From contig JAHKZS010000044.1 of the NCBI GenBank assembly GCA_020626545.1, positions 1 to 7,709 on the forward strand: a stretch of 7,709 nucleotides of DNA, given 5' to 3'. The stretch is from a bacterium (lineage in GTDB: Bacteria; Bacillota; Clostridia; Oscillospirales; Acutalibacteraceae). Numbering within the stretch: position 1 is the first letter of the stretch; every line of letters starts with the position of its first letter. Made by a program: the position numbers and the translations under genes. Of this stretch, positions 1 to 5,558 are shown piece by piece. The notes under the pieces were generated by a model. It did not search any database. It had not been told where the DNA came from and saw only the letters and a program-made list of their open reading frames with translations.

Positions 1-38
1 ATTGTACGCAGACATAGGCTGAAAATACAATTAAATAT

Positions 39-256
39 ATGGAAGATTTTGTTTGTGATAACATTCCGCTTCTTTCGCCTCAGAACGCACTCAGACGAGC
101 TTTTAGCTCAGAGTTGACATATTTCTCGAACAATTTAATAAATTGATTTGCTATTATGTAGACACAATTGCAGAGCACAATAAAAGAATAACACAGAGTA
201 CGAGAGAGGAACTAATTCAGTTTGGGTACACTCCTTATCAAGTGTGTAATCCATAA
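39..256 (+). pseudogene. Degraded ORF remnant, two frames, family not recognised
   Basis: An ATG at 39 opens a 35-codon frame (MEDFVCDNIPLLSPQNALRR and on) that stops at 144-146. A second frame, open from about 107 to the stop at 254-256, continues with protein-like sequence including YYVDTIAEHNKR and, near its end, EELIQFGYTPYQVCNP. The simplest reading is the 3' part of a gene that suffered a frameshift between about 107 and 146, leaving a C-terminal tail of roughly 70 residues. There is no convincing Shine-Dalgarno before the ATG, and the first frame is closed upstream by a stop at 15-17, so it is not the end of an intact gene entering from the left. I do not recognise the family. Coding origin is an inference from residue composition only. 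Confidence 0.35.
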
Positions 257-296
257 CCTTTTTGCATTCAAAAAATGATAATTTGATTCTATTTTG

Positions 297-325
297 TTGA
301 TTAATTGTTTGTATTATGATATATT
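297..325 (+). promoter_or_regulatory. Putative promoter of the nucleotidyltransferase gene
   Basis: TTGATT (297-302) and TATATT (320-325) are spaced by 17 bases, a moderate sigma-A-type match. Transcription would start near 332, leaving a leader of about 29 bases before the ATG at 361. A Shine-Dalgarno-like GAAGGA lies at 345-350. The surrounding DNA is very AT-rich, so chance matches are likely. Confidence 0.4.
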
Positions 326-360
326 TATACAGGAAATTATGATTGAAGGATTAAAAAACT

Positions 361-1548
361 ATGCCTAATTTATCTGCCAACATGATATATGGTTTATATA
401 CTTGTCGTTTATTGAGCTCTGTGTTGAATGATACAGAGCCTGTCGCTATGCCCGAAGGTATGTCGCTCGAGGGTTTATACGTGTATCAGAAGAGACAGGA
501 TGTCTCCAACATGGCGTATATCGCACTGAAAAAGCTCGGCTATACCGACGAACAGCTGGGCGAGTTTAAGGAAGATTACAAGCTGAATGTACTCCGAGAG
601 GCTCGGTTTGAGCTCGGCGGACAGCAGATTTTCGACGCTTTCGAAAAAGCCGAAATACCTTTCTTAACGCTCAAGGGCGCGATTTTGAAGTATTATTATC
701 CGAATCCCGCGCTGAGAACTTTCACCGATATCGACATTTATGTCGGCAAGGAAATCGACAGAGCAGAGCAGGAGCTGTTTAAGCTCGGCTATGAAAAAAC
801 AGGCATCGACGAGCATAACGACGTCGGCTACACAAAAAAACCGTCCCTGCACATTGAGTTGCACAAGGACTTGTTCCCCGATGATTACGATTTCGAGGGC
901 TATTTCGACGAGCCGTATCAGCACACCGAGCTGAAAGACGGCTACAAGTATTATCACGTCTATAAAACCGACGACTTTTTCATCCATGTGCTGTGCCATC
1001 TGTTTAAGCACTTCACGTTTGGCGGTTGCGGGCTCAGGCAGTATCTCGATATTTACGTTATGACTCAGAAAATTAAGCTCAATATGGACTACATACGCTC
1101 GGAGCTGAAAAGCTTCGGTATGGACGGCTTCCTCGATACAACCCTAAAGCTTAACCGCTTTTTCTTTGACGGCGAAAAGCCCGATGACGAGTTGATTGAG
1201 ATAGCCGAGTTTGTATTTAATAATTCAACTTTCGGCAACGCCGACAACAGATTGGTGCTTGATTATGATAAAGGTCACGGCGAAAAGCGTACCTTGTGGG
1301 GTAATATAAAATACTTTATGGAGCGCTGGGGCTTGAACTATTCTCAGATGAAATTGAAGTATAAAGTATTAAAATATCTTCCTTTCTTGTTGCCGTTTTG
1401 CTGGATTTACAGACTTATAACGGCGTTATTGTTTAGACGAAATGTAATAAAAGCTTCGGTGGACGATGTCGGAAAAATGAACAGCGACTTTTCGGACTAT
1501 GTAAATCATATTATGGAGATTTCGAAGGCGAAAGTTACAAAGGATTAG
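361..1548 (+). CDS. Nucleotidyltransferase family protein (NTP_transf_5 type)
   Basis: A 395-residue cytoplasmic-type protein of the uncharacterised nucleotidyltransferase family NTP_transf_5, a branch of the polymerase-beta-like fold. Visible hallmarks are LKGA (104-107), the P-x-x-R segment ending at R119, the D123-I-D125 pair expected to hold the catalytic metal, and H-I-E-L-H (164-168), where E166 is the likely third acidic ligand. An alpha-helical C-terminal half follows, with a hydrophobic Leu/Phe-rich stretch at about 338-358. Length fits the family. ATG 361 is chosen because GAAGGA (345-350) precedes it by 10 bases; Met8 is an alternative. The substrate is unknown: related proteins occur near polysaccharide and peptide-natural-product genes, but no such genes are seen here. 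The middle of the gene is visibly richer in G+C than the DUF262 gene downstream, suggesting different origins. There is no terminator before the next gene, so read-through is possible. Confidence 0.85.
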   Translation: MPNLSANMIYGLYTCRLLSSVLNDTEPVAMPEGMSLEGLYVYQKRQDVSNMAYIALKKLGYTDEQLGEFKEDYKLNVLREARFELGGQQIFDAFEKAEIPFLTLKGAILKYYYPNPALRTFTDIDIYVGKEIDRAEQELFKLGYEKTGIDEHNDVGYTKKPSLHIELHKDLFPDDYDFEGYFDEPYQHTELKDGYKYYHVYKTDDFFIHVLCHLFKHFTFGGCGLRQYLDIYVMTQKIKLNMDYIRSELKSFGMDGFLDTTLKLNRFFFDGEKPDDELIEIAEFVFNNSTFGNADNRLVLDYDKGHGEKRTLWGNIKYFMERWGLNYSQMKLKYKVLKYLPFLLPFCWIYRLITALLFRRNVIKASVDDVGKMNSDFSDYVNHIMEISKAKVTKD

Positions 1549-1551
1549 GAA

Positions 1552-1611
1552 ATGAACAGTATGCTAATATTTTTTTGGCTTTTTAAAAGAGATAGGGGGG
1601 TATTAATATGA
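1552..1611 (+). CDS. Possible 19-residue micro-ORF coupled to the DUF262 gene
   Basis: ATG 1552 opens MNSMLIFFWLFKRDRGVLI and stops at TGA 1609-1611, which overlaps the DUF262 start (ATG 1608-1610) as ATGA. AAAGGA at 1539-1544, straddling the end of the upstream gene, is placed 7 bases before the start. The layout would allow translational coupling, or the ORF could be the first codons of a gene that once followed the nucleotidyltransferase. The hydrophobic run is short and composition is simple, so it may equally be chance in AT-rich spacer. The DUF262 gene has its own strong Shine-Dalgarno inside this ORF. Confidence 0.25.
   Translation: MNSMLIFFWLFKRDRGVLI
1594..1600 (+). promoter_or_regulatory. 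G-rich Shine-Dalgarno of the DUF262 gene
   Basis: AGGGGGG ends 7 bases before ATG 1608. It fixes this start and gives the nuclease gene independent translation. I see no convincing -35/-10 pair in 1549-1600, so the promoter may be that of the upstream gene. Confidence 0.65.
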
Positions 1612-3431
1612 TAGTTGAAAAGTATAACCCAAATACATTGAGCGTAAGTGCTATTTTAGGATTAATAAAGTCGGGCAGTATTGCTATCCCTGAAATTCAA
1701 AGACCATTTGTGTGGAAAAAGGCACAAGTTCGAGATTTATTGGACTCTCTTTATAAAGGTTATCCGACAGGCTACTTGATAATTTGGAAAAATCCAAATG
1801 TTAAACTTAAAGACGGAAGTATTTCTTCAGGAAAAAAGATACTAATCGATGGACAGCAAAGAGTTACTGCTTTAATGACAGCAATTGCTGGAGTTAATGT
1901 TATAAACAAGAATTACAAAACTGGAAGAATTAAAATTGCTTTTAACCCTTTTGAAGCTCTTTCTACGGATCGAGACGCTCAGATATTTGCTGTTCAGGAT
2001 CAAAGTCACCTAAAAAGCAAGAAATGGATTCCCGATATTGCGGAAGTTTTTAAGGATGACTTTTCGGTTTTTTCTTTTATCAGTAAGTTTTGTGAAGATA
2101 ATCCGGAAATGAATCCTGAAACTTTAGATAAAATTCTTACTAATCTTCGTTCAATCGGAAATCGCCTTATGGGTGTAATAGAATTATCCGATAATTTGGA
2201 TATTGACATTGTAACTGATATTTTTATCCGAATTAACTCAAAGGGTACCGCTTTAAGTCAAGGTGATTTTGTAATGTCTAAAATCGCCGCTGATGAAGAA
2301 CATGGCGGTAATACAATGCGAAAAGCAATTGATTATTTTGCTCACTTATGTAAAGAACCTTCATTTTATGATTATATTAAAGAATATGATGTAGAATTTG
2401 CTTCAAGTGAGTATATGTCTAAGATATCGTGGCTTAAAGAAGATAAAGAAAATGTATATGATCCCGAATGTGACGATATATTAAGAGTTGCGTTTATGCA
2501 TACATACCCAAGAGCAAAACTTGCAGACCTAGTAAGTCTTTTATCCGGACGAGATTTTGAAACAAGAGATTTTAAAAGTGAGATAATAGAGGATACATAC
2601 GAAAGACTAAAGCAAGGTGTATTAAATGTAATTAATAAAAATAATTTCACAAATTTTATGCTTGCTATCCGAGGAGCAGGTTTTATATCTCCTAAATTGG
2701 TGAATTCCGAAATGGCGCTTGATTTTGCGTATTCGTTGTATCTGCGGCTGGCTAAAGATAAGACCATTTCGGTTAGCGAAATAAAGAGCATAGTTCAAAA
2801 ATGGTATGTTCTTTCTGTTCTTACGGGAAGATATAGCAGTTCCCCTGAATCAGCATTTTATCGCGACATAAAACAGATTAATGAAAATGGTGTGATTAAA
2901 ACGCTGGAAGGAATGGAAGCCGCAATACTTTCTGATAATTTCTGGGAAGTAAAAGTTGTGCAGGATTTAGAAAGAACATCGACTATTAGTCCTACCTATT
3001 TGGTTTACTTAGCGGCGCAAGTAAAAGATAATGATTTATCTTTATTATCAAATAATCTTTCCGTAAAGGATTTGATATATATTACCGGAGATATACATCA
3101 TATATTCCCTAAAGAGTACTTAAAATCAAATGGATTTGAGAAAAATATGTATAATCAAATCGCGAATTATGCTTTTCTTGATACTCAGGTCAATAAATCT
3201 ATCGGCAAAAAGGCTCCATATGAATATTTTGCGGATGCAGTAAAACAATGTGAAACAAAGAAATTAACTTGCGGTTCTATAACTGACTTGGAATTATTGC
3301 GACAGAATCTTGATACTAACTGTATTCCATTTGAAATAACAGATATGAACTGTGACGATTATGAAAACTTTCTTGAACAGCGTCGTAAGTTAATGGCGAA
3401 GAAAATAAAGAATTATTATTACAGTTTATGA
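1608..3431 (+). CDS. GmrSD-like DUF262 + HNH nuclease, single chain
   Basis: A 607-residue protein. The N-terminal DUF262 (ParB-like fold, GmrS-type) domain shows IPEIQRPFVW (27-36) and the signature DGQQR (81-85), the nucleotide-binding/hydrolysis motif of the family. The conserved FIRINSKG segment is at 206-213. The C-terminal part carries an HNH/DUF1524-like (GmrD-type) centre: H497-H498-I-F-P501, with N520 and N529 as candidates for the later Asn positions. Characterised relatives (GmrSD, BrxU, SspE) are phage-defence nucleases that couple NTP hydrolysis to cutting or nicking of DNA and respond to DNA modification; that this protein restricts phage is inference from architecture. No methylase, phosphorothioation (dnd/ssp) or BREX gene is in the window, so it looks like a stand-alone type IV-like enzyme. 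The gene is markedly more AT-rich than its upstream neighbour, consistent with horizontal transfer, and ends in a strong terminator. Confidence 0.85.
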   Translation: MIVEKYNPNTLSVSAILGLIKSGSIAIPEIQRPFVWKKAQVRDLLDSLYKGYPTGYLIIWKNPNVKLKDGSISSGKKILIDGQQRVTALMTAIAGVNVINKNYKTGRIKIAFNPFEALSTDRDAQIFAVQDQSHLKSKKWIPDIAEVFKDDFSVFSFISKFCEDNPEMNPETLDKILTNLRSIGNRLMGVIELSDNLDIDIVTDIFIRINSKGTALSQGDFVMSKIAADEEHGGNTMRKAIDYFAHLCKEPSFYDYIKEYDVEFASSEYMSKISWLKEDKENVYDPECDDILRVAFMHTYPRAKLADLVSLLSGRDFETRDFKSEIIEDTYERLKQGVLNVINKNNFTNFMLAIRGAGFISPKLVNSEMALDFAYSLYLRLAKDKTISVSEIKSIVQKWYVLSVLTGRYSSSPESAFYRDIKQINENGVIKTLEGMEAAILSDNFWEVKVVQDLERTSTISPTYLVYLAAQVKDNDLSLLSNNLSVKDLIYITGDIHHIFPKEYLKSNGFEKNMYNQIANYAFLDTQVNKSIGKKAPYEYFADAVKQCETKKLTCGSITDLELLRQNLDTNCIPFEITDMNCDDYENFLEQRRKLMAKKIKNYYYSL

Positions 3432-3437
3432 TTGGAG

Positions 3438-3470
3438 ACAGGCTTGGAGTAGATTCCGAGCCTGTTTTTC
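3438..3470 (+). terminator. Rho-independent terminator after the DUF262 gene
   Basis: Arms 3438-3448 (ACAGGCTTGGA) and 3455-3465 (TCCGAGCCTGT) form an 11-bp stem with one G-T wobble and a 6-base loop, followed directly by a T run at 3465-3469. It starts 6 bases after the stop codon. Confidence 0.9.
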
Positions 3471-3487
3471 AATATCCACGAACTTTA

Positions 3488-3549
3488 TCTTTACTTACGG
3501 CTGAATAAAACTTTACTTTTTGGGTATAATATAGTATAATAAGTAAAGA
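3488..3549 (+). promoter_or_regulatory. Candidate operator: three octamer copies around the Fic promoter
   Basis: CTTTACTT occurs at 3489-3496 and 3511-3518, and its reverse complement AAGTAAAG at 3541-3548. The outer two extend to a perfect 10-bp inverted match (TCTTTACTTA at 3488-3497, TAAGTAAAGA at 3540-3549). The middle copy covers the -35 box and the right copy sits at the predicted transcription start, positions where a bound repressor would block transcription. The gene's own Cro-like HTH domain is the obvious candidate binder; that assignment is inference. Confidence 0.5.
3512..3540 (+). promoter_or_regulatory. Promoter of the HTH-Fic gene
   Basis: TTTACT (3512-3517), a 17-base spacer and a perfect TATAAT (3535-3540). 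A second perfect TATAAT lies at 3525-3530 but has only a poor -35 partner (TGAATA at 3502-3507). The start point would be near 3547, giving a short leader with AAGGGG at 3551-3556, 7 bases before ATG 3564. Confidence 0.7.
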
Positions 3550-3563
3550 AAAGGGGCGTAGTT

Positions 3564-4475
3564 ATGTATTCGTATGACGGTTTATTGAAAAATTTAAATG
3601 AAAAAAATATGACACGTTCAACACTTGCGGATAAACTCGGCGTATCCTCCCGTACTATCGCGAAAATCAGTCGGGGAGAAAAGATAGCAGACCACGTTAT
3701 AAAAAGAATAGCCGAATATTTTGAGTGCGAACCGCAAGAGCTTTACAGAGAGGTTTCGGATAATCCTCTGTTGCAGACGCTCCGAGACGAAAAAAGTATC
3801 GGTATGACGGGCGGTATTTACCACGAGCTGCAGGTGCGTATGACTTACAACTCAAATCATATCGAAGGCAGCAAGCTTAGCGAGGCTCAAACGCGTATGA
3901 TATATGAAACGTATACGGTCGATGTCAGCGGCGGGATACCTGTTGATGATATTCTCGAAACAGTACAGCATTTCCGCGCGATTGACTATGTAATTGACGC
4001 GGCGGAAGAACCTCTCACAGAGGATATAATAAAAGAATTGCACCGTATTCTCAAACAAAATACAAAGGATTCAACGCTATCGTGGTTTGCGGTAGGAGAT
4101 TATAAAAAACGAGCTAATGTTGTCGGCGGTCACGAAACGACTAAACCAAAAGATGTGCCGGCGCGGATGAAAGGCTTGTTGTCCGAGTACGAATCGATAA
4201 GTAACGTAAATATAGAAGACATTATCCGCTTTCACTATGATTTTGAGAGTATTCACCCGTTCCAAGACGGTAACGGCAGAGTTGGCAGGCTAATTGCCTT
4301 AAAGGAGTGCCTGCGTTATAGAATTGTTCCCTTTATAATCGAAGACTCGAAAAAGAATTACTATTACCGCGGGTTGTCGCAGTGGAATAATGAGCCCGGT
4401 TATCTGACGGACACTTGTCTCGACGGACAGGACACGTTCAGACGTTTGCTTAGGATGTTTGAAATTGAGGAATAA
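3564..4475 (+). CDS. HTH-Fic fusion protein, class II autoinhibited AMP transferase
   Basis: A 303-residue protein. Residues 1-62 form a Cro/C1-type helix-turn-helix (LADKLGVSSRTIAKISRGEK in the core). The rest is a Fic domain with the full catalytic motif H231-P-F-Q-D-G-N-G-R239-V-G-R242, so His231 and Arg239/Arg242 are in place for AMP transfer from ATP to a target hydroxyl. The class II inhibitory motif S97-N-H-I-E101-G102 lies N-terminal to the Fic core; in studied members this Glu blocks productive ATP binding until it is displaced. The flap region before the motif (RANVVGGHETT) also looks normal. ATG 3564 follows AAGGGG by 7 bases. The gene is monocistronic, between the DUF262 terminator and a new promoter. 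Autorepression through the HTH at the repeated octamers is likely but unproven; the modified target is unknown. No separate antitoxin gene adjoins it. Confidence 0.92.
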   Translation: MYSYDGLLKNLNEKNMTRSTLADKLGVSSRTIAKISRGEKIADHVIKRIAEYFECEPQELYREVSDNPLLQTLRDEKSIGMTGGIYHELQVRMTYNSNHIEGSKLSEAQTRMIYETYTVDVSGGIPVDDILETVQHFRAIDYVIDAAEEPLTEDIIKELHRILKQNTKDSTLSWFAVGDYKKRANVVGGHETTKPKDVPARMKGLLSEYESISNVNIEDIIRFHYDFESIHPFQDGNGRVGRLIALKECLRYRIVPFIIEDSKKNYYYRGLSQWNNEPGYLTDTCLDGQDTFRRLLRMFEIEE

Positions 4476-4495
4476 GTAATAACAATAAACACTAT

Positions 4496-4573
4496 ATTGA
4501 CAAAGTGTATTTTTTAGCTATTATTAATATTGAAAAGTGTAATAATTTTTCAACTAAAAACATTGAAAAGTGA
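4496..4573 (+). repeat. Three ATTGA(C)AAAGTG repeats at 33-bp steps
   Basis: ATTGACAAAGTGT begins at 4496, ATTGAAAAGTGT at 4529 and ATTGAAAAGTGA at 4562. The start-to-start distance is 33 bp both times, about three helical turns, which puts the copies on one face of the DNA. The first differs by one extra C and contains the -35 box of the promoter here. TTTTCAA (4547-4553) also forms a 7-bp inverted pair with TTGAAAA of the third copy (4563-4569). The array looks like an iteron or operator set controlling the following, now broken, gene. Confidence 0.6.
4497..4524 (+). promoter_or_regulatory. Promoter ahead of the broken ATPase and SWIM gene
   Basis: A perfect TTGACA (4497-4502), a 16-base spacer and TATTAT (4519-4524). 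It is the only good promoter upstream of the SWIM gene, so it probably now drives that gene. A weak hairpin, ACACT (4489-4493) with AGTGT (4504-4508) followed by a T run, overlaps it and may end Fic transcription. Confidence 0.6.
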
Positions 4574-4582
4574 GTAATGATT

Positions 4583-4723
4583 ATGCTGTATCGTAAGATT
4601 GAATCTTTTATTGAGGATTATTTAAAATCAAACTCCGATAAAATTCTTGTTGTTGACGGGGCGAGACAGATTGGAAAAACTTTTATTATCAGTTATGTTA
4701 TGTTTTTACAGCCAAATGAGTAG
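4583..4723 (+). pseudogene. Truncated AAA ATPase (AAA_14/DUF4143 type), N-terminal fragment
   Basis: A 46-codon frame begins MLYRKIESFIEDYLK and reaches a P-loop, GARQIGKT (residues 26-33, in the context VVDGARQIGKTFII), then stops at TAG 4721-4723. Intact members of this ATP-binding family, with an AAA_14 core and C-terminal DUF4143, are about 400 residues, so nearly the whole ATPase (Walker B, sensor and C-terminal domain) is missing. Resemblance to the family seems to end around residue 37, after which VMFLQPNE looks foreign, suggesting a deletion joint near 4693-4700. The stop codon overlaps the Shine-Dalgarno of the SWIM gene. ATG 4577 is an alternative in-frame start. The upstream promoter and repeats survive. 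A functional product is unlikely. Confidence 0.75.
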
Positions 4724-4734
4724 GAGTTAAAGGT

Positions 4735-5190
4735 ATGAGTTTGTTAACTTGCGCGAGCGGAAAGTCAGTTTATCGCGGCTATGATTATTACAGCAGTAAT
4801 AAAGTAAATGTAATAGAAAAAGTCGGGGATGGACAGTACAAAGGTTTTGTGGACGGCAGAGGTAACGAGCCGTATGAAGTTTTTATCGATGTAAATCATC
4901 CGAGAAAATCGCACTGCAACTGCCCTCACGCTAACGGAAAAAGAATTGTATGTAAGCATCAAATGGCGATGTTTTTTAAGGCGTTTCCCGATGAGGCAAA
5001 GCGTTACAAAACTGAACTCGAGGAATATTGGGATTATGAGGAAAAGCGTCATGAGGATGAGGAATACGCAATCTCGGAATTTTTAGAGAAATGCGATAAA
5101 TCAGAGTTAGCGGACATTATCTGGCAGATGTTATTTGACGGTCCAGAATGGCAGTATGAAAGATTTGTCAGAGAATACTTGGACTTATAA
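4735..5190 (+). CDS. Small SWIM zinc-finger protein
   Basis: A 151-residue soluble protein. Residues 61-75 give the SWIM zinc-binding signature C61-x-C63-x9-C73-x-H75 (CNCPHANGKRIVCKH), in the usual setting of a preceding beta-rich segment (YEVFIDV at 47-53) and a following helix (QMAMFFKAF). The C-terminal half is acidic and helical (Glu/Asp-rich about 93-115), without a recognised enzyme domain. SWIM fingers in other proteins bind DNA or protein partners; no function is assignable here. The start is set by AGGAG (4722-4726), 8 bases before ATG 4735. The gene sits directly behind the broken ATPase and probably uses its promoter. It ends before a strong hairpin terminator. Confidence 0.85.
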   Translation: MSLLTCASGKSVYRGYDYYSSNKVNVIEKVGDGQYKGFVDGRGNEPYEVFIDVNHPRKSHCNCPHANGKRIVCKHQMAMFFKAFPDEAKRYKTELEEYWDYEEKRHEDEEYAISEFLEKCDKSELADIIWQMLFDGPEWQYERFVREYLDL

Positions 5191-5211
5191 TACTTTTTAT
5201 ATTCATAAACT

Positions 5212-5256
5212 AAAACCGTAGCAATGAGAGGCTTGAATTCTCGGCTACGGTTTATT
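5212..5256. terminator. Bidirectional hairpin terminator after the SWIM gene
   Basis: AAACCGTAGC (5213-5222) pairs perfectly with GCTACGGTTT (5244-5253), with a small inner GAGA/TCTC pairing. The plus side ends in TTTATTGTTATGTTTT; the minus side ends in TTTTAGTTTATG. It can stop the SWIM transcript on plus and anything arriving on minus. Confidence 0.75.
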
Positions 5257-5268
5257 GTTATGTTTTAT

Positions 5269-5316
5269 TCAAATAACATTTTTGCTATTTTTTGTATGAA
5301 TAGTCATTTTTCTCAT
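5269..5316 (-). CDS. Possible 15-residue leader-type ORF
   Basis: On the minus strand ATG (5316-5314) reads MRKMTIHTKNSKNVI and stops at TGA (5271-5269). GAGGA (5328-5324) lies 7 bases before the start and an extended -10 promoter stands just upstream. The hairpin at 5253-5213 follows 16 bases after the stop, so promoter, ribosome site, ORF and terminator make a complete miniature unit. The peptide is basic and not membrane-like, which argues against a type I toxin. It has the form of an attenuator leader, but the DNA beyond the hairpin is the antisense of the SWIM gene, not a regulated gene. It may be a relic of a lost gene or chance. Confidence 0.3.
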   Translation of the reverse strand: MRKMTIHTKNSKNVI

Positions 5317-5340
5317 TATATCATCCTCGTTTCTGCACAT

Positions 5341-5369
5341 ATTATAGCAAATAGTATGCAGATAATCCA
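5341..5369 (-). promoter_or_regulatory. Extended -10 promoter, minus strand
   Basis: Read on minus: TGGATT (5369-5364, three of six -35 matches), a 17-base spacer ending in TGC, then perfect TATAAT (5346-5341), so TGCTATAAT is an extended -10 box. The start would be near 5334, giving an 18-base leader to the 15-codon ORF. The plus strand of 5370-5515 holds no gene I can support. Confidence 0.5.
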
Positions 5370-5518
5370 CTATGCCTAAAATACAAATTTCAAAATGGAA
5401 GATTATGTTTAGCAATATAAAGAACACTAAACCGAATATAGTAATATATGCTATTAGCGATTTTCAGAAAAAATAGTATTTGTTAGTGGAATAAAAAAGC
5501 CTAATAGAATAAGAATAT

Positions 5519-5548
5519 AAGGAGTCGGCTCACTAGCCGGCTCCTTTT
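5519..5548. terminator. Hairpin terminator between the SWIM-side gap and the BspA-like gene
   Basis: GGAGTCGGCT (5521-5530) pairs with AGCCGGCTCC (5535-5544), one G-T wobble, loop CACT, with an extra A-T pair or two at the base. On plus it ends in TTTT. On minus, where the gene stops at 5559, 11 bases from the hairpin, the tail is TTATATTCTTATTC, weaker but adequate, and a T6 run follows at about 5501-5496. Confidence 0.75.
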
Positions 5549-5558
5549 AAACGGGTGA

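Noticed and set aside
664..1011. A 115-codon minus-strand ORF inside the nucleotidyltransferase gene
   Set aside because: It is an antisense shadow of a gene with clear family motifs and has no start signals of its own. The same applies to the other internal antisense frames in the nuclease, Fic, SWIM and BspA-like genes.
1535..1570. Promoter for the nuclease gene (TTACAA at 1535 and TATGCT at 1560)
   Set aside because: The 19-base spacer and poor hexamers do not stand out from AT-rich background.
4489..4516. Terminator after the Fic gene: ACACT/AGTGT stem with a following T run
   Set aside because: The stem has only 5 AT-leaning pairs with a 10-base loop and overlaps a much better promoter, so it is mentioned in that entry only.
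5281..5351. 8-bp inverted repeat TTTGCTAT (5281-5288) and ATAGCAAA (5344-5351)
   Set aside because: The right copy is part of the extended -10 box and the left lies in the micro-ORF. The long loop and AT-rich setting make chance the best explanation.
5372..5476. A 34-codon plus-strand ORF (MPKIQISKWKIMFSNIKNTK and on) flanked by a 7-bp inverted pair, TCCACTA (5366-5372) and TAGTGGA (5484-5490)
   Set aside because: No Shine-Dalgarno, low-complexity Lys/Ile/Asn composition, and a 7-bp match is expected by chance in this AT-rich gap. There is no target-site duplication that would support a small mobile element.
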